Source: Caballeronia sp. LZ062
Lineage (GTDB): Bacteria; Pseudomonadota; Gammaproteobacteria; Burkholderiales; Burkholderiaceae
Reading direction: 5' to 3'
DNA length: 64,000 nt
Assembly (NCBI RefSeq): GCF_031450785.1
Contig: NZ_JARTWB010000002.1
Span: forward strand, 2,914,001-2,978,000
A program made the translations under genes and the position numbers. Within the stretch, counting starts at the first letter, position 1; each line of letters opens with the position of its first letter. Shown here piece by piece: positions 20,615 to 30,538 of the stretch. The notes below the pieces were generated by a model, which saw only the letters and a program-made list of their open reading frames with translations, was not told where the DNA came from and made no database searches.

Positions 20615-20944
20615 ATGGAAGTGAAAGCAATTCATCGCGGTGCCCGCATCTCGGCGCAGAAAACGCGCCTTGTGGCTGACCAGATTCGTGGTTTGCCGGT
20701 CGACAAGGCGCTGAACGTTCTGACGTTCTCGCCGAAGAAGGCGGCGGGTATCGTCAAGAAGGTCGTGCTGTCTGCGATCGCGAATGCGGAACACAACGAA
20801 GGCGCCGATATCGACGAGCTCAAGATCACGAGCATCTACGTCGACAAGGCAGCTTCGCTGAAGCGTTTCACCGCGCGCGCCAAGGGCCGCGGTAACCGCA
20901 TCGAGAAGCAATCCTGTCACATCACTGTGACGGTCGGGAATTAA
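20615..20944 (+). CDS. rplV: 50S ribosomal protein L22
   Basis: L22 spans all 23S domains and its beta-hairpin lines the exit tunnel near the macrolide site. The 109-residue protein includes [18 protein letters not shown] and the hairpin tip region [15 protein letters not shown]. No deletion in the loop is apparent. It overlaps nothing and precedes rpsC by 11 nt. Confidence 0.98.
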   Translation: MEVKAIHRGARISAQKTRLVADQIRGLPVDKALNVLTFSPKKAAGIVKKVVLSAIANAEHNEGADIDELKITSIYVDKAASLKRFTARAKGRGNRIEKQSCHITVTVGN

Positions 20945-20955
20945 GGAGCCATACG

Positions 20956-21756
20956 ATGGGACAGAAAATTCATCCGACTGGCTTCCGTTTGGCCGTCAGC
21001 CGCAATTGGGCTTCGCGCTGGTACGCGAACAACAACAATTTCGCGGCGATGTTGCAGGAAGACATCGGTGTTCGTGAGTATCTGAAGAAGAAGCTGAAGA
21101 ACGCGTCCGTCGGCCGCGTCGTGATCGAGCGTCCTGCAAAGAACGCACGCATCACGATTTTCAGCTCGCGTCCGGGTGTTGTGATCGGCAAGAAGGGCGA
21201 AGACATCGAGTCGCTCAAGTCCGAGCTGCAAAAGCGCATGGGCGTTCCGGTCCACGTGAACATCGAAGAAATCCGCAAGCCGGAAACCGATGCTCAACTG
21301 ATCGCCGATTCCATCACGCAGCAGCTCGAGCGCCGGATCATGTTCCGCCGCGCGATGAAGCGTGCGATGCAAAACGCGATGCGTCTTGGCGCCCAAGGCA
21401 TCAAGATCATGAGCGCCGGCCGTCTGAACGGTATCGAAATCGCTCGTACCGAGTGGTATCGCGAAGGTCGCGTGCCCCTCCATACGCTGCGCGCCGATAT
21501 CGACTACGCGACGTCCGAAGCGAAGACCACGTACGGCATCATCGGCGTGAAGGTGTGGGTCTACAAGGGCGACACCCTCGGCCGCAACGAAGCGCCGGTA
21601 GTGGAAGAAGTCGCGGAAGAGAAGCGTCCGCGTCGCAACGCACGTCCGGGTGGCGATCGCCGTCCGCGTCGTGACGGTGAAGGTGCGCCGGGTGGTGCAC
21701 GCCGCGGTGGTCCCCGTCGTGGCGGCGCTGGCGGTGACGCGAAGAGTGGAGAATAA
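20956..21756 (+). CDS. rpsC: 30S ribosomal protein S3
   Basis: S3 forms part of the mRNA entry channel and its helicase-like activity. The N-terminal KH domain carries the GxxG-type block [14 protein letters not shown] near residue 73. The protein has 266 residues, about 30 longer than E. coli S3. The extra length is an arginine/glycine-rich tail from about residue 217, with repeats such as RRGGPRRGG. The tail is in frame and ends 2 nt before rplP. Confidence 0.98.
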   Translation: MGQKIHPTGFRLAVSRNWASRWYANNNNFAAMLQEDIGVREYLKKKLKNASVGRVVIERPAKNARITIFSSRPGVVIGKKGEDIESLKSELQKRMGVPVHVNIEEIRKPETDAQLIADSITQQLERRIMFRRAMKRAMQNAMRLGAQGIKIMSAGRLNGIEIARTEWYREGRVPLHTLRADIDYATSEAKTTYGIIGVKVWVYKGDTLGRNEAPVVEEVAEEKRPRRNARPGGDRRPRRDGEGAPGGARRGGPRRGGAGGDAKSGE

Positions 21757-21758
21757 CG

Positions 21759-22175
21759 ATGCTGCAACCGAAACGCAGAAAGTATCGCAAAGAGCAGAAG
21801 GGTCGTAACACCGGCAAGGCGACGCGCGGCAACGCGGTGTCGTTCGGTGAATATGGCCTGAAGGCTATCGGTCGCGGCCGTTTGACCGCGCGTCAGATCG
21901 AAGCGGCGCGTCGTGCAATGACGCGTCACATCAAGCGTGGCGGCCGGATCTGGATCCGCATTTTCCCGGACAAGCCGATTTCGCAGAAGCCGGCAGAAGT
22001 GCGTATGGGTAACGGTAAGGGTAACCCGGAGTACTACGTCGCTGAAATTCAACCGGGCAAGATGCTGTACGAAATGGACGGTGTCTCCGAAGAACTGGCG
22101 CGCGAAGCGTTCCGTCTGGCTGCAGCCAAGCTGCCGCTGAAGACGAACTTCGTCATCCGCCAGCTCGGCGCCTAA
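21759..22175 (+). CDS. rplP: 50S ribosomal protein L16
   Basis: L16 is a late-assembling protein needed for A-site tRNA accommodation and for the peptidyl-transferase centre. The 138-residue protein begins [19 protein letters not shown] and contains the conserved [28 protein letters not shown] region. GGAG lies 7 nt upstream within the rpsC end. rpmC follows after 10 nt. Confidence 0.98.
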   Translation: MLQPKRRKYRKEQKGRNTGKATRGNAVSFGEYGLKAIGRGRLTARQIEAARRAMTRHIKRGGRIWIRIFPDKPISQKPAEVRMGNGKGNPEYYVAEIQPGKMLYEMDGVSEELAREAFRLAAAKLPLKTNFVIRQLGA

Positions 22176-22185
22176 GGAGTAAACG

Positions 22186-22380
22186 ATGAAGGCATCTGAA
22201 CTTCACCAGAAGGACCAGGCCGCGCTCAACAAAGAGCTGTCGGACCTGCTTAAGGCGCAATTCGGCCTGCGCATGCAACTCGCGACCCAGCAGCTCACGA
22301 ACACGAGCCAGCTGAAGAAGGTCCGTCGCGACATCGCACGTGTGCGGACTGTCCTGACTGAAAAGGCGAACCAGAAATGA
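22186..22380 (+). CDS. rpmC: 50S ribosomal protein L29
   Basis: L29 is a small helical hairpin next to L23 at the tunnel exit. The 64-residue protein has the family form [10 protein letters not shown] at the start and [14 protein letters not shown] near the end. AAGGAG precedes the ATG. Its final ATGA overlaps the rpsQ start, which suggests coupled translation. Confidence 0.97.
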   Translation: MKASELHQKDQAALNKELSDLLKAQFGLRMQLATQQLTNTSQLKKVRRDIARVRTVLTEKANQK

Positions 22381-22649
22381 ACGATAGCGTAAAAACCTCG
22401 CTCAAGCGGACGCTGGTCGGCAAGGTCGTCAGCAACAAGATGGACAAGACGGTTACCGTGCTGGTCGAGCACCGTGTGAAGCACCCGATCTACGGCAAGT
22501 ACGTCGTGCGTTCGAAGAAGTACCACGCGCACGATGACGCGAACACGTACAACGAAGGCGATCTCGTCGAAATCCAGGAAACGCGTCCGATTTCGAAGAC
22601 GAAGGCCTGGGTTGTGTCGAAGCTGGTTGAAGCGGCTCGCGTGATCTAA
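22377..22649 (+). CDS. rpsQ: 30S ribosomal protein S17
   Basis: S17 is a primary 16S-binding protein of OB fold. The 90-residue protein includes [19 protein letters not shown] and [20 protein letters not shown], both typical. It ends the S10 set. A 296-nt gap with a promoter-bearing inverted repeat separates it from rplN. Confidence 0.98.
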   Translation: MNDSVKTSLKRTLVGKVVSNKMDKTVTVLVEHRVKHPIYGKYVVRSKKYHAHDDANTYNEGDLVEIQETRPISKTKAWVVSKLVEAARVI

Positions 22650-22697
22650 AGCTGAAGTATCGCGATGCAGTAAGTAGTGGTATCGCAGTAAGTTTCG

Positions 22698-22735
22698 CTT
22701 GCAAGACCGGGATTATTTGTTATAATCTCGGTCTT
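22698..22735 (+). promoter_or_regulatory. Promoter with its -10 box inside an inverted repeat, before rplN (spc)
   Basis: TTGCAA (22699-22704) and a consensus TATAAT (22721-22726) are 16 bp apart. They lie in an inverted repeat whose 14-bp arms (22703-22716 and 22722-22735, one G-U) enclose a 5-nt loop. The first base of TATAAT is in the loop and the rest is in the 3' arm. Read-through RNA could form a strong hairpin, but the U-tract afterwards is poor. The remaining 210 nt before rplN show no gene; GACCGGAT or CACCGGAT occurs three times. Confidence 0.65.
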
Positions 22736-22945
22736 CCCTCTTTGTGGGAGCCCCGTCGCGGGCGAAATTGGTGGGGGAAGCCGGTTCGGGCGCCAGCCTG
22801 TATCGACAGATTCACCGGATTGCGATGGCGGGTTTCGTCTGCCTTCGCTGCCTGTTCTAACCCAAGCAGCCGACTGGCTGACGGGACCAAGACTGACCGG
22901 ATGTGCCATGGTGGTGCGACCGGATTAAGTTGGGAAAGATAAACC

Positions 22946-23314
22946 ATGATCCAGACCGAAACTCGGCTTGAAGTGGCCGACAACACGGGTGCGCGTGAAG
23001 TCATGTGCATCAAGGTGCTCGGCGGCTCGAAGCGTCGTTACGCTAGCATTGGCGACATCATCAAGGTGACCGTCAAGGAAGCGACGCCGCGCGGACGCGT
23101 GAAAAAGGGCGAAATTTACAACGCCGTGGTCGTTCGCACGGCCAAGGGCGTGCGTCGCCAGGATGGCTCGCTGATCAAGTTCGACGGCAATGCCGCTGTC
23201 CTCTTGAATACGAAGCTCGAGCCGATCGGCACGCGTATTTTCGGGCCGGTGACGCGTGAACTGCGTAGCGAACGATTCATGAAGATCGTTTCGCTCGCGC
23301 CGGAAGTGCTGTAA
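22946..23314 (+). CDS. rplN: 50S ribosomal protein L14
   Basis: L14 lies at the subunit interface and binds RsfS and inter-subunit bridges. The 122-residue protein begins [18 protein letters not shown] and ends with conserved [18 protein letters not shown]. It is the first gene of the spc block and is probably transcribed from the promoter about 220 nt upstream. rplX follows after 9 nt. Confidence 0.99.
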   Translation: MIQTETRLEVADNTGAREVMCIKVLGGSKRRYASIGDIIKVTVKEATPRGRVKKGEIYNAVVVRTAKGVRRQDGSLIKFDGNAAVLLNTKLEPIGTRIFGPVTRELRSERFMKIVSLAPEVL

Positions 23315-23323
23315 GGAGTCGCG

Positions 23324-23632
23324 ATGAACAAGATTCGCAAGGGTGACGAAGTCATCGTCATCACCGGCAAGGACAAGGGCAAGCGCGGCACCGTGCTGGC
23401 CGTTGCGGAAGACCGTGTGACCGTCGAGGGTATCAACCTCGTCAAGAAGCACGTGAAGCCGAACCCGATGAAGGGTACGACGGGCGGTGTGGAAGCCAAG
23501 TCGATGCCGCTGCATATTTCGAACGTCGCACTCGTCGACGCGAACGGCAAGGCATCGCGTGTTGGCATCAAGGTCGAAGACGGCAGGAAGGTTCGCTTCT
23601 TGAAGTCGACCGGCGCCACGCTCAACGCCTGA
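23324..23632 (+). CDS. rplX: 50S ribosomal protein L24
   Basis: L24 starts 50S assembly and lies near the tunnel exit. The 102-residue protein has a KOW motif in [19 protein letters not shown] (residues about 5-23) and the following [21 protein letters not shown] precedes the ATG. rplE follows after 14 nt. Confidence 0.98.
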   Translation: MNKIRKGDEVIVITGKDKGKRGTVLAVAEDRVTVEGINLVKKHVKPNPMKGTTGGVEAKSMPLHISNVALVDANGKASRVGIKVEDGRKVRFLKSTGATLNA

Positions 23633-23646
23633 TGCGGAGTTAAAAA

Positions 23647-24186
23647 ATGGCTCGTCTGCAAGAGATTTATAAAGAAACGGTTGTGCCGCAACTCGTCGAA
23701 AAGTTCGGCTACAAGTCCATCATGGAAGTGCCGCGCATCACCAAGATCACCCTGAACATGGGTCTTGGCGAAGCCGTCGCTGACAAGAAGATCATCGAAA
23801 ACGCCGTGGGCGACCTGACGAAGATTGCTGGCCAGAAGCCGGTTATCACCAAGGCGCGCAAGGCAATCGCAGGCTTCAAGATTCGTCAGGGCTACCCGAT
23901 CGGCGCGATGGTGACGCTGCGCGGTCAAGCGATGTACGAATTCCTGGACCGCTTCGTGACGGTTGCGCTGCCCCGCGTGCGCGACTTCCGTGGCGTGTCG
24001 GGCCGCGCATTCGACGGTCGTGGCAACTACAACATCGGTGTGAAAGAGCAGATCATTTTCCCCGAGATCGACTACGACAAGATCGACGCGCTTCGTGGGC
24101 TGAACATCAGCATCACGACTACCGCGAAGACCGACGACGAAGCAAAGGCGCTGCTCGCCGGCTTCAAGTTCCCGTTCAGAAACTGA
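23647..24186 (+). CDS. rplE: 50S ribosomal protein L5
   Basis: L5 binds 5S rRNA with L18 and forms a bridge to the 30S head. The 179-residue protein has [18 protein letters not shown] near residue 24 and [20 protein letters not shown] near residue 112, both family signatures. GGAG lies in the short gap after rplX. rpsN starts 7 nt downstream. Confidence 0.99.
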   Translation: MARLQEIYKETVVPQLVEKFGYKSIMEVPRITKITLNMGLGEAVADKKIIENAVGDLTKIAGQKPVITKARKAIAGFKIRQGYPIGAMVTLRGQAMYEFLDRFVTVALPRVRDFRGVSGRAFDGRGNYNIGVKEQIIFPEIDYDKIDALRGLNISITTTAKTDDEAKALLAGFKFPFRN

Positions 24187-24193
24187 GGTTACC

Positions 24194-24499
24194 GTGGCTA
24201 AACTGGCACTGATCGAACGTGAAAAGAAGCGTGCGCGCCTGGCTGCTAAGTACGCTCCGAAGCGTGCTGAACTGAAGGCTGTGATTGACGACGCAAGCAA
24301 GTCGGACGAAGAGCGTTACTTCGCTCGTCTGGCCCTGCAACAACTGCCGCGTAACTCGAACCCGACTCGCAAGCGTAACCGCTGCGCAATCACGGGTCGT
24401 CCGCGTGGCACGTTCCGGAAGTTCGGCCTCGCGCGTAACAAGATTCGCGAGATCGCCTTCCGCGGCGAAATCCCCGGCCTGACCAAGGCGAGCTGGTAA
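24194..24499 (+). CDS. rpsN: 30S ribosomal protein S14 (zinc-free type)
   Basis: S14 is a late 30S head protein. This 101-residue copy is the long form without the CXXC zinc site; the only cysteine is in [12 protein letters not shown]. The start is GTG at 24194, giving [13 protein letters not shown], with GAGG 7-10 nt upstream. A longer zinc-free S14 in the spc operon is normal for this group. Confidence 0.98.
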   Translation: MAKLALIEREKKRARLAAKYAPKRAELKAVIDDASKSDEERYFARLALQQLPRNSNPTRKRNRCAITGRPRGTFRKFGLARNKIREIAFRGEIPGLTKASW

Positions 24500-24513
24500 T
24501 AGGAGAAACATAA

Positions 24514-24909
24514 ATGAGCATGAGTGATCCTATCGCCGATATGCTGACTCGCATCCGCAATGCGCAGATGGTCGAGAAGGTTTCGGTGACTATGCCCTCG
24601 TCGAAAGTCAAGGTTGCGATTGCGCAGGTTTTGAAGGACGAAGGTTATATCGACGACTTCGCAGTGAAGGCTGAAGGTGCGAAGACGGAACTGAATATCG
24701 CGTTGAAGTATTACGCTGGCCGTCCGGTGATCGAGCGCCTCGAGCGCGTGTCGAAGCCCGGTCTGCGCGTGTACCGCGGTCGCAACGATATCCCGCAGGT
24801 GATGAACGGCCTCGGCGTTGCCATCGTATCGACGCCGAAGGGTGTGATGACCGACCGCAAGGCGCGCCAGAACGGCGTCGGCGGCGAAGTCATCTGCTAC
24901 GTCGCTTAA
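24514..24909 (+). CDS. rpsH: 30S ribosomal protein S8
   Basis: S8 organises the 16S central domain and is the spc-operon autoregulator in E. coli. The 131-residue protein starts [18 protein letters not shown] and ends [10 protein letters not shown], with [13 protein letters not shown] between. AGGAG precedes the ATG. rplF follows after 19 nt. Confidence 0.99.
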   Translation: MSMSDPIADMLTRIRNAQMVEKVSVTMPSSKVKVAIAQVLKDEGYIDDFAVKAEGAKTELNIALKYYAGRPVIERLERVSKPGLRVYRGRNDIPQVMNGLGVAIVSTPKGVMTDRKARQNGVGGEVICYVA

Positions 24910-24928
24910 CGCCGAAGGGAGAAGAAAC

Positions 24929-25462
24929 ATGTCTCGAGTAGGTAAAAGCCCGATCGCGCTGCCGCAAGGCGCGGAAGTGGCCGTCAAGGGCGACGTCATC
25001 ACCGTCAAGGGTCCGCTCGGCACGATCTCGCAAGCGGCTAATCCGCTGGTGAGCGTGGCGAACGACAACGGTACGCTGAACTTCGCGCCGGCCGACGAAA
25101 GCCGTGAAGCAAACGCGATGTCCGGCACGATGCGCGCCCTGGTGGCGAACATGGTGCACGGCGTCACCAAGGGTTTCGAGCGCAAGCTGACGCTGGTTGG
25201 CGTCGGTTATCGTGCGCAAGCGCAAGGCGACAAGCTGAACCTGTCGCTGGGTTTCTCGCACCCGGTGGTGCACCAGATGCCGGAAGGCATCAAGGCTGAA
25301 ACCCCGTCGCAGACCGAAATCGTGATCAAGGGGATCGACAAGCAGAAAGTCGGACAAGTCGCGGCGGAAGTGCGTGGCTATCGTCCGCCGGAGCCCTACA
25401 AGGGCAAGGGCGTGCGCTATTCCGACGAGGTCGTGATCCTCAAAGAAACGAAGAAGAAGTAA
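24929..25462 (+). CDS. rplF: 50S ribosomal protein L6
   Basis: L6 lies near the factor-binding centre and supports EF-G function. The 177-residue protein has two homologous domains, with the conserved C-terminal block [13 protein letters not shown] at about residues 152-164. The ATG is preceded by GGGAGAAG. rplR follows after 12 nt. Confidence 0.99.
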   Translation: MSRVGKSPIALPQGAEVAVKGDVITVKGPLGTISQAANPLVSVANDNGTLNFAPADESREANAMSGTMRALVANMVHGVTKGFERKLTLVGVGYRAQAQGDKLNLSLGFSHPVVHQMPEGIKAETPSQTEIVIKGIDKQKVGQVAAEVRGYRPPEPYKGKGVRYSDEVVILKETKKK

Positions 25463-25474
25463 GGGTGCGCAATC

Positions 25475-25840
25475 ATGGATAAGACTCAATCTCGCCTGCG
25501 CCGCGCTCGTCAGACGCGTATCAAGATCGCTGAGCTGCAGGTCGCGCGTCTCGCCGTGCATCGCACGAATACGCACATCTACGCGCAAGTGTTCTCGGCA
25601 TGCGGCACCAAGGTGCTCGCAAGCGCCTCGACGCTCGAAGCTGAAGTGCGTGCAGAGCTGGCCGACAAGTCGGGCAAGGGCGGCAACATCAACGCTGCAA
25701 CCCTGATCGGCAAGCGTATTGCCGAAAAGGCCAAGGCTGCCGGCATCGAATCCGTCGCCTTTGACCGCTCTGGTTTCCGCTACCACGGCCGCGTGAAGGC
25801 GCTGGCTGATGCGGCGCGCGAAGCCGGGCTCAAGTTCTAA
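25475..25840 (+). CDS. rplR: 50S ribosomal protein L18
   Basis: L18 binds 5S rRNA together with L5 and L25. The 121-residue protein has [13 protein letters not shown] in the middle and the C-terminal block [24 protein letters not shown]. It follows rplF by 12 nt and precedes rpsE by 14 nt in the standard spc order. Confidence 0.98.
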   Translation: MDKTQSRLRRARQTRIKIAELQVARLAVHRTNTHIYAQVFSACGTKVLASASTLEAEVRAELADKSGKGGNINAATLIGKRIAEKAKAAGIESVAFDRSGFRYHGRVKALADAAREAGLKF

Positions 25841-25854
25841 GGGAAGAATTCGTC

Positions 25855-26373
25855 ATGGCAAAGATGCAAGCGAAAGTTCAGGCTGACGAACGCGACGACG
25901 GCCTGCGCGAAAAGATGATTTCGGTCAACCGCGTGACCAAGGTCGTGAAGGGTGGCCGTATTCTCGGTTTCGCCGCACTGACCGTGGTTGGCGACGGCGA
26001 TGGCCGCGTCGGCATGGGCAAGGGCAAGGCGAAGGAGGTTCCGGTTGCCGTGCAAAAGGCAATGGAACAAGCCCGCCGCAACATGTTCAAGGTGCCCCTG
26101 AAGAACGGCACGTTGCAACACGAAGTTCACGGCAAGCATGGCGCTTCCGCGGTCCTCCTCGCTCCGGCGAAGGATGGTACCGGCGTGATCGCCGGCGGTC
26201 CGATGCGCGCAGTGTTCGACGTGATGGGCGTGCAAAACGTTGTGGCCAAGAGCCACGGTTCGACGAACCCGTACAACCTCGTCCGTGCGACGCTGGATGG
26301 TCTGCGTAAGCAGTCGACTCCGGCGGACATCGCAGCGAAGCGTGGTAAGTCCGTCGAAGACATTCTGGGCTAA
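25855..26373 (+). CDS. rpsE: 30S ribosomal protein S5
   Basis: S5 helps form the mRNA entry channel and affects decoding fidelity. The 172-residue protein has an N-terminal dsRNA-binding-like domain with [25 protein letters not shown] sequence and the C-terminal [16 protein letters not shown]. The usual residues of the S4/S5 fidelity interface look wild-type. rpmD follows after 10 nt. Confidence 0.99.
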
Positions 26374-26383
26374 GGTGGTCACC

Positions 26384-26566
26384 ATGTCTGAAAAAACTGT
26401 CAAGGTTCAGCTCGTCAAGAGCCTGATCGGGACCCGCGAATCGCACCGCGCAACGGTGCGTGGCCTCGGCCTGCGTCGCCTGAACTCGGTCTCCGAGCTG
26501 CAGGACACGCCGGCAGTGCGCGGGATGATCAACAAGGTCTCGTACCTCGTTAAGGTCATCGCCTAA
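26384..26566 (+). CDS. rpmD: 50S ribosomal protein L30
   Basis: L30 is a small 50S protein present in most but not all bacteria. The gene encodes 60 residues from ATG 26384 ([16 protein letters not shown]) and includes [22 protein letters not shown] lies upstream. It sits between rpsE and rplO in the standard order, with 30 nt before rplO. Confidence 0.96.
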
Positions 26567-26596
26567 GCGGCCGACCACGGATCCAAGGAGTTGAAC

Positions 26597-27031
26597 ATGG
26601 AATTGAATAACCTGAAGCCGGCGGAAGGCGCGAAGCACGCAAAGCGTCGCGTCGGTCGCGGGATCGGTTCGGGCCTCGGCAAGACCGCGGGCCGCGGCCA
26701 CAAGGGTCAGAAATCGCGTTCGGGCGGCTTTCATAAGGTCGGCTTCGAAGGCGGTCAGATGCCTCTGCAGCGTCGTCTTCCGAAGCGCGGCTTCACCTCG
26801 CTGACGAAGGAATTCGTCGGTGAAGTGCGCCTCTCCGATCTGGAGAAGCTGCCGGTCGACGAAATCGATCTCTTGGCGCTGAAGCAAGCGGGTCTGGTCG
26901 GCGAGCTCATCAAGAGCGCGAAGATCATCAAGACTGGCGAGATCAGCCGCAAGGTCACGGTGAAAGGCCTGACGGCAACGAAGGGCGCCCGTGAGGCAAT
27001 CGAAGCCGCTGGCGGCTCGTTCGCCGAGTAA
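26597..27031 (+). CDS. rplO: 50S ribosomal protein L15
   Basis: L15 is a late-assembly 23S-binding protein. The 144-residue protein begins [22 protein letters not shown], then the glycine-rich [23 protein letters not shown] 26597 is preferred over the in-frame TTG six bases upstream, because AAGGAG (26585-26590) has 6-nt spacing to it. secY follows after 41 nt. Confidence 0.98.
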   Translation: MELNNLKPAEGAKHAKRRVGRGIGSGLGKTAGRGHKGQKSRSGGFHKVGFEGGQMPLQRRLPKRGFTSLTKEFVGEVRLSDLEKLPVDEIDLLALKQAGLVGELIKSAKIIKTGEISRKVTVKGLTATKGAREAIEAAGGSFAE

Positions 27032-27072
27032 CGCGCTTTCGCCGTTTCTAGCACTAGCATCGGAGAAGGTTC

Positions 27073-28419
27073 TTGGCTAACAGCCCGAGTCTCGCAAAAC
27101 CCGGTCGAAGCGCGGCGAAATTCGGCGATCTGCGTCGGCGTGCAGTGTTCCTGCTGCTGGCGTTGATCGTCTACCGCATTGGTGCGCACATTCCGGTTCC
27201 CGGCATCGATCCGGATCAACTGGCCAAGCTGTTCCAGAGCCAGTCGGGCGGCATCCTTGGCATGTTCAACATGTTCTCGGGTGGCGCGCTGTCGCGATTC
27301 ACGATCTTTGCGCTGGGCATCATGCCCTACATTTCGGCGTCGATCATCATGCAGTTGCTGTCGATCGTGTCGCCGCAGATGGAGGCGTTGAAGAAGGAAG
27401 GGCAGGCGGGGCAGCGGAAGATCACGCAGTACACGCGTATCTTCACCGTGGTGCTCGCGACCTTCCAGGCGTTCGGTATCGCGGTGGCGCTGGAGAACCA
27501 GCCTGCTTTGGTGCTGGACCCCGGCATGGTGTTCCGGCTGACGACGGTCGTCACGCTGGTGACGGGCACGATGTTCCTGATGTGGCTGGGTGAGCAGATC
27601 ACGGAGCGCGGTCTCGGCAACGGCATCTCGATCATCATCTTCGGTGGCATCGCGGCGGGTTTCCCGAACGCGATCGGCGGTCTGTTCGAGTTGGTCCGCA
27701 CCGGTTCGATGAGCATCATCTCGGCGATCATCATCGTCGTGCTGATCGCGGCGGTCACGTATCTGGTCGTGTTCATCGAACGCGGTCAGCGCAAGATCCT
27801 CGTGAACTACGCGAAGCGCCAGGTCGGTAACAAGATTTACGGCGGACAGTCGTCCCATCTGCCGCTGAAGCTCAACATGTCGGGTGTGATTCCGCCGATC
27901 TTCGCGTCGTCGATCATCCTCTTCCCGGCAACCATCCTGAACTGGTTCAGTTCGGGTACGCGCACCAACTGGTTCGCGAACACGCTGCACGGCGTGGCCG
28001 AGGCTCTCAAGCCCGGTCAACCGGTGTACGTGCTGCTGTATGCGTTGGCGATTGTTTTCTTCTGCTTCTTCTACACCGCACTGGTGTTCAACAGCCGGGA
28101 AACCGCCGACAACTTGAAGAAGAGCGGTGCATTCGTTCCGGGTATCCGTCCGGGCGATCAGACTGCACGGTATATCGACCGCATCCTCACGCGTTTGACG
28201 CTGGCCGGTGCGATCTACATTGTGTTCGTGTGCCTGTTGCCTGAGTTCTTGGTGTTGCGCTGGAACGTGCCGTTTTATTTTGGTGGAACGTCGCTGCTGA
28301 TCATTGTCGTCGTCACGATGGACTTCATGGCTCAGGTGCAGTCGTACGTTATGTCGCAACAATATGAATCGCTGCTCAAGAAGGCAAACTTCAAGGGCGG
28401 CAATGTCCCGATGCGTTAA
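27073..28419 (+). CDS. secY: Preprotein translocase subunit SecY
   Basis: SecY is the channel of the SecYEG translocon in the inner membrane. The 448-residue protein has ten predicted transmembrane segments, the first at about residues 22-40, and the plug/pore signatures [15 protein letters not shown] and [13 protein letters not shown]. The start is TTG at 27073, giving [11 protein letters not shown], with GGAGAAGG just upstream. No alternative ATG gives the normal N-terminus. Its place between rplO and infA is standard for the spc operon. Confidence 0.98.
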   Translation: MANSPSLAKPGRSAAKFGDLRRRAVFLLLALIVYRIGAHIPVPGIDPDQLAKLFQSQSGGILGMFNMFSGGALSRFTIFALGIMPYISASIIMQLLSIVSPQMEALKKEGQAGQRKITQYTRIFTVVLATFQAFGIAVALENQPALVLDPGMVFRLTTVVTLVTGTMFLMWLGEQITERGLGNGISIIIFGGIAAGFPNAIGGLFELVRTGSMSIISAIIIVVLIAAVTYLVVFIERGQRKILVNYAKRQVGNKIYGGQSSHLPLKLNMSGVIPPIFASSIILFPATILNWFSSGTRTNWFANTLHGVAEALKPGQPVYVLLYALAIVFFCFFYTALVFNSRETADNLKKSGAFVPGIRPGDQTARYIDRILTRLTLAGAIYIVFVCLLPEFLVLRWNVPFYFGGTSLLIIVVVTMDFMAQVQSYVMSQQYESLLKKANFKGGNVPMR

Positions 28420-28428
28420 TTAAGGACT

Positions 28429-28647
28429 ATGGCCAAAGACGATGTAATCCAGATGCAGGGCGAGGTGATCGAAAACCTGCCCAACGCTACTTTCCGGGTG
28501 AAATTGGAAAATGGCCATGTCGTCCTGGGACACATTTCTGGAAAGATGCGGATGCACTACATCCGTATCCTGCCAGGCGACAAGGTTACGGTTGAATTGA
28601 CGCCTTACGATCTGTCTCGTGCGCGGATCGTGTTCCGGGCGAAGTGA
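28429..28647 (+). CDS. infA: Translation initiation factor IF-1
   Basis: IF-1 is an OB-fold protein that binds the 30S A site during initiation. The 72-residue protein contains [24 protein letters not shown] and ends [24 protein letters not shown] sequence. TTAAGGAC precedes the ATG. Relatives can have a second infA elsewhere; this is the spc-operon copy. rpmJ starts 20 nt downstream. Confidence 0.98.
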   Translation: MAKDDVIQMQGEVIENLPNATFRVKLENGHVVLGHISGKMRMHYIRILPGDKVTVELTPYDLSRARIVFRAK

Positions 28648-28667
28648 TTTGAAAAAAGGGTAATATC

Positions 28668-28784
28668 ATGAAAGTGATGGCATCGGTTAAGCGCATTTGC
28701 CGCAATTGCAAGATCATCAAGCGCAAGGGCGTTGTGCGCGTGATTTGCAGCTCTGATCCGCGCCACAAACAGCGTCAAGGCTGA
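28668..28784 (+). CDS. rpmJ: 50S ribosomal protein L36 (zinc-binding type)
   Basis: This is a 38-residue gene that is easily missed because of its size. It begins [15 protein letters not shown] and ends [10 protein letters not shown]11, C14, C27 and H32 make the zinc-binding C+ form. AAAAGGG lies upstream of the ATG. It sits between infA and rpsM, exactly where L36 is expected. Confidence 0.97.
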
Positions 28785-28825
28785 ACGCCGCGCTTTTGCT
28801 TGCGCTTTTTGTTTGAGGAAAAACA

Positions 28826-29191
28826 ATGGCTCGTATCGCAGGGGTTAACATCCCGAATCACCAGCATACCGAGATCGGCCTGACGGCAATCTTCGGCATC
28901 GGTCGCACGCGCGCTCGCGGCATTTGCAGCGCAGCTGGTGTGGAATTTTCGAAGAAGGTCAAGGACCTCACTGACGCAGACCTCGAAAAGCTGCGTGACG
29001 AAGTGGGCAAGTTCATCGTCGAAGGCGACCTGCGCCGTGAAGTGACGATGAACATCAAGCGCCTGATGGACTTGGGCTGCTATCGCGGCATGCGTCACCG
29101 CAAGGGTCTGCCCCTGCGTGGCCAGCGTACCCGCACGAATGCCCGTACGCGCAAGGGTCCGCGTCGTGCAGCGCAATCGCTGAAGAAGTAA
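28826..29191 (+). CDS. rpsM: 30S ribosomal protein S13
   Basis: S13 forms inter-subunit bridges and contacts P-site tRNA with its C-terminal tail. The 121-residue protein has [24 protein letters not shown] start, [11 protein letters not shown], and the C-terminal [27 protein letters not shown] precedes the ATG. It opens the alpha block. Confidence 0.99.
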   Translation: MARIAGVNIPNHQHTEIGLTAIFGIGRTRARGICSAAGVEFSKKVKDLTDADLEKLRDEVGKFIVEGDLRREVTMNIKRLMDLGCYRGMRHRKGLPLRGQRTRTNARTRKGPRRAAQSLKK

Positions 29192-29219
29192 GCGGAACTG
29201 ACAGTTACAGGAAAACGTA

Positions 29220-29624
29220 ATGGCTAAGGCTTCGAACAACTCCGCGGCGCAACGCGTTCGCAAGAAGGTTAAGAAGAACGTCGCCGAGGGCGTGGTTCAC
29301 GTTCACGCGTCGTTCAACAACACCATCATCACGATCACCGATCGTCAAGGTAACGCTCTCGCGTGGGCGACGTCGGGCGGTCAGGGTTTCAAGGGCTCGC
29401 GTAAGTCGACGCCGTTTGCAGCTCAGGTCGCAGCCGAATCGGCTGGCCGCGTGGCGATGGAATACGGCGTGAAGAACCTCGAAGTGCGGATCAAGGGCCC
29501 CGGTCCTGGCCGTGAATCGGCGGTGCGCGCGCTGCATGGTCTTGGCATCAAGATCACCGCGATCTCCGACGTGACGCCGGTCCCGCACAACGGTTGCCGT
29601 CCGCCGAAGCGCCGTCGCATCTAA
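29220..29624 (+). CDS. rpsK: 30S ribosomal protein S11
   Basis: S11 lies in the 30S platform near the mRNA exit. The 134-residue protein contains [19 protein letters not shown] and the C-terminal [17 protein letters not shown] signature. It follows rpsM by 28 nt. A 145-nt gap follows before rpsD, with a short ATGACGC/GCGTCAT inverted repeat (29629-29685) and no evident gene. Confidence 0.99.
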   Translation: MAKASNNSAAQRVRKKVKKNVAEGVVHVHASFNNTIITITDRQGNALAWATSGGQGFKGSRKSTPFAAQVAAESAGRVAMEYGVKNLEVRIKGPGPGRESAVRALHGLGIKITAISDVTPVPHNGCRPPKRRRI

Positions 29625-29769
29625 CGCGATGACGCGAACGCATGCTCCTGCTGATGCGAAAGTATCGGCGGGATTCGTGCGTCATGAATTGACTAAGCCC
29701 ACCGTTCGGCCCAAAGGGTTCGGACTAGCGCGGACGGAAGTTCGCGTGATTAATTTTTAAGGATTCAAC

Positions 29770-30393
29770 GTGGCACGCTATACCGGTCCCAAAGCCAAGC
29801 TGTCCCGCCGTGAAGGCACCGATCTGTTCCTGAAGAGCGCGCGTCGCTCGCTCGCCGACAAGTGCAAGCTCGATAGCAAGCCTGGCCAGCACGGCCGCAC
29901 GTCGGGCGCGCGTACGTCCGACTACGGCACCCAGTTGCGCGAAAAGCAGAAAGTGAAGCGTATCTACGGCGTTCTCGAGCGTCAGTTCCGCCGCTACTTC
30001 GCTGAAGCCGACCGCCGCAAGGGCCCGACGGGCGAAAACTTGCTGCAACTGCTCGAATCGCGTCTCGACAACGTCGTGTATCGCATGGGCTTCGGCTCGA
30101 CGCGCGCCGAAGCGCGTCAGCTCGTGAGCCACAAGTCGATCATGGTGAACGGCCAGGTCGCGAACATCCCGTCGCTGCAAGTGAAGGCTGGCGATGTCGT
30201 CTCCGTGCGCGAACAGTCGCGGAAGCAGGCACGTATCGTCGAGGCGCTGTCGCTGGCAGAGCAAGGCGGCATGCCGAGCTGGGTGTCGGTCGATGCGAAG
30301 AAGTTCGAAGGTACGTTCAAGTCGATGCCGGAGCGCAGCGATATCGCTGGCGACATCAACGAAAGCCTGATCGTCGAATTGTATTCGCGTTAA
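29770..30393 (+). CDS. rpsD: 30S ribosomal protein S4
   Basis: S4 nucleates 30S assembly and is the alpha-operon repressor in E. coli. The 207-residue protein has the S4 RNA-binding domain ([24 protein letters not shown] region, about residues 98-121). Its N-terminal cysteine set is incomplete, so it is the zinc-free form. The start is GTG at 29770 with AAGGA upstream. A hairpin-containing 145-nt gap separates it from rpoA. Confidence 0.98.
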   Translation: MARYTGPKAKLSRREGTDLFLKSARRSLADKCKLDSKPGQHGRTSGARTSDYGTQLREKQKVKRIYGVLERQFRRYFAEADRRKGPTGENLLQLLESRLDNVVYRMGFGSTRAEARQLVSHKSIMVNGQVANIPSLQVKAGDVVSVREQSRKQARIVEALSLAEQGGMPSWVSVDAKKFEGTFKSMPERSDIAGDINESLIVELYSR

Positions 30394-30424
30394 TCGCGCG
30401 GTCGTCGCGCGGTAACCGGATCTG

Positions 30425-30469
30425 CAGCCGGGGAGCCTGATTGCTCGTGGCAAAGGGGATCCCCGGCTG
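30425..30469 (+). other. 10-bp perfect hairpin between rpsD and rpoA
   Basis: CAGCCGGGGA (30425-30434) and TCCCCGGCTG (30460-30469) pair perfectly around a 25-nt loop. The following bases TGTATTTTC form only a weak U-tract, so partial termination or RNA processing is more likely than full termination. Confidence 0.55.
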
Positions 30470-30538
30470 TGTATTTTCAGGTTGTTACCGGTCAGCCTTA
30501 TCGGTGTAACGAGCCGAGGGTATTGAAAAGGAAAACCT

